Shown: positions 6,860 through 13,501 of the stretch, piece after piece | Layout of the letters: each line of letters begins with the position of its first letter | How positions within the stretch are numbered: position 1 is the first letter of the stretch | NCBI GenBank assembly: GCA_947479995.1 | Contig: CANKBT010000051.1 | Span: 1-13,501 of the forward strand | Source: Frankiaceae bacterium | GTDB taxonomy: Bacteria > Actinomycetota > Actinomycetes > Mycobacteriales > SCTD01 | DNA: 13,501 nt | Reading direction: 5' to 3' | The notes under the pieces: model-generated | Database searches by the model: none | Seen by the model: only the letters and a program-made list of their open reading frames with translations | What the model was told of the DNA's origin: nothing | Position numbers and translations under genes: made by a program

Positions 6860-6886
6860 TACGGTGTGCGCACCCGACCCAGGAGG
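6860..6886 (+). promoter_or_regulatory. -10 element and ribosome site of the lipoprotein gene
   Basis: TACGGT (6860-6865) fits TANNNT. A -35 would fall at about 6837-6842, inside the iron box, and does not resemble TTGACA, which is common for regulated actinobacterial promoters. AGGAGG (6881-6886) lies 4 bases before the GTG at 6891 and decides that start over an in-frame upstream GTG at 6864. Confidence 0.55.
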
Positions 6887-6890
6887 ACCC

Positions 6891-7943
6891 GTGCCCCGCA
6901 CCCCCGCCCGCCGCCGCGCGCGGCGCCCGCTCGCCGCGGCCGCCGCCGCGCTCGCCCTGCTGCTGCTCGCCGCCTGCGGCGGCGGTGACGACGACGACGC
7001 CGCCGCCGCTGCCGGCGCCTCCGGCGGCGCGTCCGGCTTCCCCGTGACCGTCGAGCACAAGTTCGGCAGCACCACGATCCCGAGCGCGCCGCAGCGCGTC
7101 GTCGCGCTGGGCTACACCGAGCTGGACTACGCCCTCGCCCTCGGCGTGACGCCGGTCGCCGCCCGCTACCCGCAGTTCGGCCCGACCGACACCGCGGTGC
7201 GCCCGTGGGCGGCCGAGCTCGCCGGCGACGCCGACGTCCAGGTGCTCGAGTACGCCTTCGGCGCGATCGACACCGAGGCCGTCGCCGCCCTGCAGCCGGA
7301 CCTCGTCCTCGCGGTGACCAGCGGCATCACGCAGGCGGAGTACGACGCGCTGTCGCGCTTCGCGCCGGTCGTCGCGCAGACCGACGACTACATCGACTTC
7401 GGCATGCCCTGGCAGGACACCACCCGGCTGATCGGCCAGGCGCTCGGCCAGCCGGAGCGCGCGGAGGAGCTCGTCGCCGACCTCGAGGCCGAGTTCGCCG
7501 CCGCCCGCGAGGAGCACCCGGAGCTCGAGGGCCTGGAGGTCGCCTCGGCGTCGTACGGCGCCAACGAGGTCTTCGTCTTCGCCGCCGACGACCTGCGCGC
7601 CCGCTTCTTCACCGACCTCGGCATGGTGGTGCCGGCCGAGGTCGAGGAGCTGGCCGGCGACGCCTTCTTCGGCTCGCTCAGCCTCGAGCGGCTCGACCTC
7701 GTCGACCGCGACGTGCTCGTCTGGAGCCAGCTGCAGTTCACCGAGGGCGGCCGCGAGGCCATCGAGGCCGACCCGCTCGTGCAGGCGCTCGCCGCCACCC
7801 GGGAGGGGCGCACGGTCTTCATCGGCGGCGAGGCCGACGACGCCCTGCAGGTGAGCACCGTGCTCAGCCTGCCCACGGCCCTCGAGGGCGTGCTGCCGCT
7901 GCTCGAGGCGGCGACCGACGGCGACCCGGCCACCCGGTCCTGA
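6891..7943 (+). CDS. iron-siderophore ABC transporter substrate-binding lipoprotein
   Basis: A 350-residue extracellular lipoprotein that should capture ferric siderophore for an ABC importer. An Arg-rich N-terminus, a hydrophobic stretch (13-27) and lipobox LAAC (Cys29) are followed by a Gly/Asp/Ala linker and a Peripla_BP_2/FecB-like domain (about 50-340). The opening FPVTVEHKFGSTTIPSAPQRVV is typical of ferri-siderophore receptors, and AVAALQPDLVLAV (about 125-140) is the expected second segment. The AGGAGG 4 bases upstream of the GTG fixes the start, and a DtxR/IdeR-like box overlaps the promoter, which fits iron repression. No permease or ATPase gene is adjacent, so it is an orphan receptor here. 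A terminator follows 43 bp after the stop. Confidence 0.9.
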   Translation: MPRTPARRRARRPLAAAAAALALLLLAACGGGDDDDAAAAAGASGGASGFPVTVEHKFGSTTIPSAPQRVVALGYTELDYALALGVTPVAARYPQFGPTDTAVRPWAAELAGDADVQVLEYAFGAIDTEAVAALQPDLVLAVTSGITQAEYDALSRFAPVVAQTDDYIDFGMPWQDTTRLIGQALGQPERAEELVADLEAEFAAAREEHPELEGLEVASASYGANEVFVFAADDLRARFFTDLGMVVPAEVEELAGDAFFGSLSLERLDLVDRDVLVWSQLQFTEGGREAIEADPLVQALAATREGRTVFIGGEADDALQVSTVLSLPTALEGVLPLLEAATDGDPATRS

Positions 7944-7985
7944 CCGCCCCTGGCGCTGACCACCCCTGACCCCCCGGCACCACCC

Positions 7986-8020
7986 CGCGGCCCGGTCGAC
8001 CCCGCGTCGGCCGGGCCGCG
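7986..8020. terminator. bidirectional terminator hairpin between convergent genes
   Basis: Arms CGCGGCCCGG-TCGAC and GTCGG-CCGGGCCGCG form a 15-bp stem, perfect but for one T-G pair, around a 5-base loop (CCCGC). It lies between the convergent lipoprotein and MFS genes, 43 and 35 bp from their stops, so it can serve both. There is no U-tract on either strand. Confidence 0.75.
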
Positions 8021-8054
8021 GCGCGCGCGGCCCCGAGCACGAGGGGCAGCGCCG

Positions 8055-9302
8055 CTAGGCGAGCGCCACGACGTCCTCGGCCCGCCGCAGGCCGGGCACC
8101 GGGCTGCGCAGCAGCCAGAGCACCGCCAGCGCGCCGCCGACGCCGGCGAGCACCAGCGTCGGGCGCACCCCGACGGCGTCGGCGAGCACCCCGCCGGCCA
8201 CCGCGCCGAGCGGCCGCGCGCCGTAGTTGACGGTGCCGAACACGCCCGCCACCCGGCTGCGCACGCGGTCGGCGGTCGCCGCCGTCTGCACCGCGTTGAG
8301 CGTGACGTCGAGCAGCATGACGCCGACCCCGGCGACCAGCTCCGCGGTGGCCAGGCACAGGACGGCCACCCACGTCGGCCCGCCGGCGCCCGCGACGACC
8401 AGCCACGAGGCGGGGAACAGCACGACGCCGGCGCAGCAGACCCGCCCGACGCCGTGCGCGTCGGCGAGCCGCGGCGCGAGCACCGCCCCCGCGACGCCGC
8501 CGAGCGCGCCCAGGCCGAGCGCCAGCCCGATGAGCCCGGGCGGCAGGCCCAGCTCGCGGGTCGCGAACAGCACGAGCAGCGTCGACGCCGTGAAGTCGAA
8601 CAGGTTGACGGTGGTCACGCAGCCGAGGGCGGCGCGCAGCACCGGGCTGCGGCGCACGTACGACAGGCTCTCGCGCAGCCGGGCCCGCAGCGGCACGGCG
8701 GGGCCCGGCGCCGGCGCGCGGTCCGCGACCGGGATGCGCGCCAGCACGACCGCCGAGACGAGGAAGGTCACCGCGTCGACGAGCACGGCGTACGGCGCCG
8801 TCAGGGCCTGCACGAGCGCGCCGCCCGCGGGCGGGCCGGCGACGAAGGACGCCGAGCGGCTGGTGCTCAGGAGCCCGTTGGCGTCGACGTAGCGCTCGCG
8901 GGACACCAGCCGGACGAAGAACGGCGGGTACGCGGAGGAGTAGAGGACCTGCCCGGCGCCGGTGAGCAGGGCGACGGCGTAGAGCTGGGGGAGCGTGACG
9001 CTGCCGAGCCAGGCGGCCAGGGGCACGCTGAGCAGCACCGCGGCGCGCAGCAGGTCGGCGGCGACGAGCAGGCGCCGCACCCGGCGCAGCCCGTCGACCC
9101 AGGCGCCGACGAGCAGGGCGAGCAGGTTGGGCGCCCACACCGACGCGGTGAGCAGCCCGACCTGCGTCGCCGAGGCGTCGAGCGCGACGACGGCCAGCAG
9201 CGGCAGGGCGAGCTCGGTGACCCGGTCGCCGAACCAGGTGGCGGTGCTGGCGCCGAGGAAGGAGCGGAAGGGCCGGTCGCGCAGCAGCGCCGCCCGGCTC
9301 AC
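8055..9302 (-). CDS. MFS transporter, MFS_3-like drug or siderophore exporter
   Basis: A 415-residue polytopic membrane protein with about twelve hydrophobic segments separated by short charged loops. The N-terminus (RDRPFRSFLGASTATWFGDRVTELALPLLAV) and a motif-A-like loop, GAWVDGLRRVRR (66-77), match the major facilitator subfamily that includes MdfA/EntS-like exporters. A central cytoplasmic loop around residues 196-220 separates the halves, and a second loop, LAPRLADAHGVGR, echoes motif A. The substrate cannot be read; antibiotic efflux or metabolite export are both possible. The GTG start overlaps the regulator's TGA (GTGA, 9299-9302), so translation is coupled and the pair behaves as a regulator-efflux cassette. 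Confidence 0.88.
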   Translation of the reverse strand: MSRAALLRDRPFRSFLGASTATWFGDRVTELALPLLAVVALDASATQVGLLTASVWAPNLLALLVGAWVDGLRRVRRLLVAADLLRAAVLLSVPLAAWLGSVTLPQLYAVALLTGAGQVLYSSAYPPFFVRLVSRERYVDANGLLSTSRSASFVAGPPAGGALVQALTAPYAVLVDAVTFLVSAVVLARIPVADRAPAPGPAVPLRARLRESLSYVRRSPVLRAALGCVTTVNLFDFTASTLLVLFATRELGLPPGLIGLALGLGALGGVAGAVLAPRLADAHGVGRVCCAGVVLFPASWLVVAGAGGPTWVAVLCLATAELVAGVGVMLLDVTLNAVQTAATADRVRSRVAGVFGTVNYGARPLGAVAGGVLADAVGVRPTLVLAGVGGALAVLWLLRSPVPGLRRAEDVVALA

Positions 9303-9868
9303 CCGGGCCCCGGCATGACCACGCGGAGCAGCCGCACCGGCCGCGCGCCCTCGGGCGGGTCGGTCCGCCGCAGGTACGGCGCCAGCAGGCCCTCGACCGC
9401 CTCCTGCAGCGCGGCCAGCTCGTCGGCCGTGAGGCGCAGCCCGGTGTCGGACACGCCGGCGCCGCGCTGCCAGGCGGGCGGCAGGCCCGGCTCGACGTCG
9501 CGCCGCCAGGCCTCGACGTCGCGCAGCGAGGCGGCGAGCAGGGCGCCCTCGAGCGCACGGCCGGCCGCGAGGGCCTCCGGGTCGTCGCCCGCGTCGACCC
9601 GCCAGCCCGGGGCGACCGCCGCCCAGCGGCGCTGCCGGCGGTCGGCGCCCTCGACCGGGTCGGCGTCGCGCACGAGGCCGTGGTCGGCGAGGTGCCGCAG
9701 GTGCCAGGAGACGACCGACGGCGTCGCGCCGACGTGGGGCGACAGCGCCGTCGCCGTGGCCGGGCCGTGCCGCTGCAGCCGGGTGAGGCAGGCCAGCCGC
9801 ACCGGGTGGGCGAGCGCGCGCACGGCCCGCGGGTCGTGCAGCAGCAGGTCGCCGAAGGGGTGCGTCAC
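9299..9868 (-). CDS. ArsR/HTH_20-like winged-helix transcription regulator
   Basis: A 189-residue DNA-binding protein with an N-terminal winged helix (about 13-84). ALAHPVRLACLTRLQRHGPATATALSPHVGATPSVVSWHLRHLADHGLV has the classic ArsR-like layout, the recognition helix lying near 49-61 (TPSVVSWHLRHL). The region from about 85 onward has no ArsR metal-site cysteines that I can see and is probably an effector or dimerisation segment, so a small-molecule sensor is likelier than a metal sensor. The GTG at 9868 has no ribosome site but follows TACTCT by 8 bases, suggesting a near-leaderless message. A perfect 18-bp palindrome covers that hexamer and implies autorepression. The gene overlaps the MFS gene by 4 bp, its presumed target. 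Confidence 0.88.
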   Translation of the reverse strand: MTHPFGDLLLHDPRAVRALAHPVRLACLTRLQRHGPATATALSPHVGATPSVVSWHLRHLADHGLVRDADPVEGADRRQRRWAAVAPGWRVDAGDDPEALAAGRALEGALLAASLRDVEAWRRDVEPGLPPAWQRGAGVSDTGLRLTADELAALQEAVEGLLAPYLRRTDPPEGARPVRLLRVVMPGPG

Positions 9869-9873
9869 GAGAC

Positions 9874-9891
9874 GTGAGAGTAGCCTCTCAC
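9874..9891. promoter_or_regulatory. palindromic operator over the regulator's promoter
   Basis: GTGAGAG-TAGC-CTCTCAC is a perfect inverted repeat with 7-bp arms. It contains the minus-strand -10-like TACTCT (9877-9882) of the regulator-MFS cassette, so a bound dimer would block the promoter. The plus-strand TAGCCT (9881-9886) also fits TANNNT, but no credible plus-strand gene follows. Confidence 0.7.
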
Positions 9892-9917
9892 ATCCGTGGC
9901 GCCCACCCCCGACGACG

Positions 9918-9951
9918 AGGAGGGCCGGGAGCGCGTGCTCCCGGCCCTCCT
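9918..9951 (-). terminator. clpB terminator hairpin
   Basis: A perfect 15-bp GC-rich inverted repeat (arms 9918-9932 and 9937-9951, loop GCGT) begins 13 bases after the clpB stop. It separates clpB from the downstream regulator-MFS cassette on the same strand. No U-tract follows. Confidence 0.82.
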
Positions 9952-9964
9952 GCGCGCGGGCCGC

Positions 9965-12541
<2,577 letters not shown>

Positions 12542-12585
12542 GCGGGCGTGCTCCTGTCCGGGGTCGTGCTGGTCCTGCGGTCGAC

Positions 12586-12618
12586 AACGCCGCGAGGGTT
12601 GAGCGTGTTCCGCTCAAG
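12586..12618 (-). promoter_or_regulatory. HspR operator (HAIR) overlapping a SigH/SigR-type promoter for clpB
   Basis: The inverted repeat GTTGAGC (12598-12604), 7 bases, GCTCAAG (12612-12618) matches HAIR, CTTGAGT-N7-ACTCAAG, with three changed bases that largely keep the symmetry. On the minus strand the spacer holds GGAAC (12607-12611), followed after 18 bases by GTT (12586-12588). That is the -35/-10 layout of SigH (mycobacteria) or SigR (Streptomyces) promoters. RNA would start near 12580, about 38 bases before the clpB ATG. HspR bound here would cover the -35. In Mycobacterium tuberculosis clpB is known to belong to both regulons. Confidence 0.78.
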
Positions 12619-12637
12619 GTGTGCCCGCGGAGGTCCT

Positions 12638-12707
12638 GTCGTCCACCTGGGCCGCGAGGCGGGGCCGCCGCGGCTGCACGGGCCCGCGCCGCCCCCGGGT
12701 GGACGAC
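12638..12707. repeat. long imperfect inverted repeat upstream of the acidic secreted protein
   Basis: GTCGTCCACCTGGG (12638-12651) and CCCGGGTGGACGAC (12694-12707) are complementary over 14 positions, with one T-G pair. The 42-base GC-rich interval can itself fold. An alternative pairing, GAGGCGG (12656-12662) with CCGCCTC (12709-12715), overlaps the right side. It sits between the clpB promoter and the divergent acidic-protein gene. No ORF with plausible coding lies in 12619-12816. Role unknown: leader RNA structure, small RNA or relic repeat. Confidence 0.5.
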
Positions 12708-12816
12708 GCCGCCTCCGCCCGGCGGGCTTTGCCGGGGCTTGAGGTCCGGCGGGGGTGCGCCTTGCCCGCGCCCCGGCACGGTCGGCGTCACCACCCGCTC
12801 CCCGAGAGGACCTCCG

Positions 12817-13451
<635 letters not shown>

Positions 13452-13455
<4 letters not shown>

Positions 13456-13501
13456 GCGCCGCCGGGCGGGGGCAGCAGGGGCGCGACGAGCGTCACCCGC
13501 G
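13452..13501 (-). CDS. C-terminal end of an unidentified minus-strand gene (partial)
   Basis: Reading the minus strand from the window edge, an open frame ends RVTLVAPLLPPPGGA at a TAG (13452-13454). That stop shares CTAG with the plus-strand acidic gene, the same convergent arrangement as DedA and the alcohol dehydrogenase at 4270-4273. About fifteen codons are visible, too few to name it, and the frame could be chance. Confidence 0.4.

Noticed and set aside
12739..12767. TTGAGG as a -35 for the acidic protein gene
   Set aside because: No TANNNT-like -10 lies 16-18 bases downstream, so no promoter is called.

Overview
The window is very GC-rich (GTG starts are common, and the third codon position is almost always G or C). 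Its genes are typical of an Actinomycetes-type actinobacterium: an Rpf-type muralytic enzyme behind a c-di-AMP riboswitch, ClpB behind an HspR operator, a DtxR/IdeR-like iron box, and probable leaderless GTG starts. From memory, fba, dedA, pyrE and clpB lie near each other in the same order in mycobacteria. This looks like a conserved chromosomal neighbourhood carrying lineage-specific passengers. I see no rRNA, tRNA, mobile element, phage gene or CRISPR array.

Layout, left to right. (1) 33-1098, minus strand: a secreted Rpf-like transglycosylase with a complete ydaO-type (c-di-AMP) riboswitch directly upstream. (2) 1168-3581, minus strand: class II fructose-bisphosphate aldolase (fba), preceded at 23 bp by an FAD/NAD(P) CoA-disulfide-reductase-like enzyme. 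(3) 3605-4273, plus strand: a DedA membrane protein, divergent from the oxidoreductase across only 23 bp that hold two -10-like hexamers sharing one TA. (4) 4270-6799, minus strand: a tight operon of a short-chain dehydrogenase, pyrE and a zinc-type alcohol dehydrogenase. Its last stop codon overlaps the DedA stop in a shared CTAG. (5) 6836-7943, plus strand: an iron box, promoter and siderophore-binding lipoprotein, ending at a strong hairpin. (6) 8055-9891, minus strand: an ArsR/HTH_20-like regulator overlapping an MFS exporter, with a perfect palindrome over the regulator's promoter. (7) 9918-12618, minus strand: clpB with a 15-bp-stem terminator and a combined HspR (HAIR) and SigH/SigR-type promoter. 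(8) 12817-13455, plus strand: a secreted, very acidic Ser/Asp/Gly-rich repeat protein, then the apparent C-terminus of a minus-strand gene running off the window.

The common theme is dense regulation of ordinary genes: a riboswitch for cell-wall remodelling, iron control of a siderophore receptor, heat/thiol-stress control of ClpB, and an autoregulated efflux cassette. Nothing in the window is clearly a new multi-gene system. The most notable items are the short-platform riboswitch, the possible overlapping divergent leaderless promoters, the promoter nested in the HspR operator, and the unrecognised acidic repeat protein next to a long inverted repeat. All functional statements come from reading the sequence and remembered family features; no database search was run.
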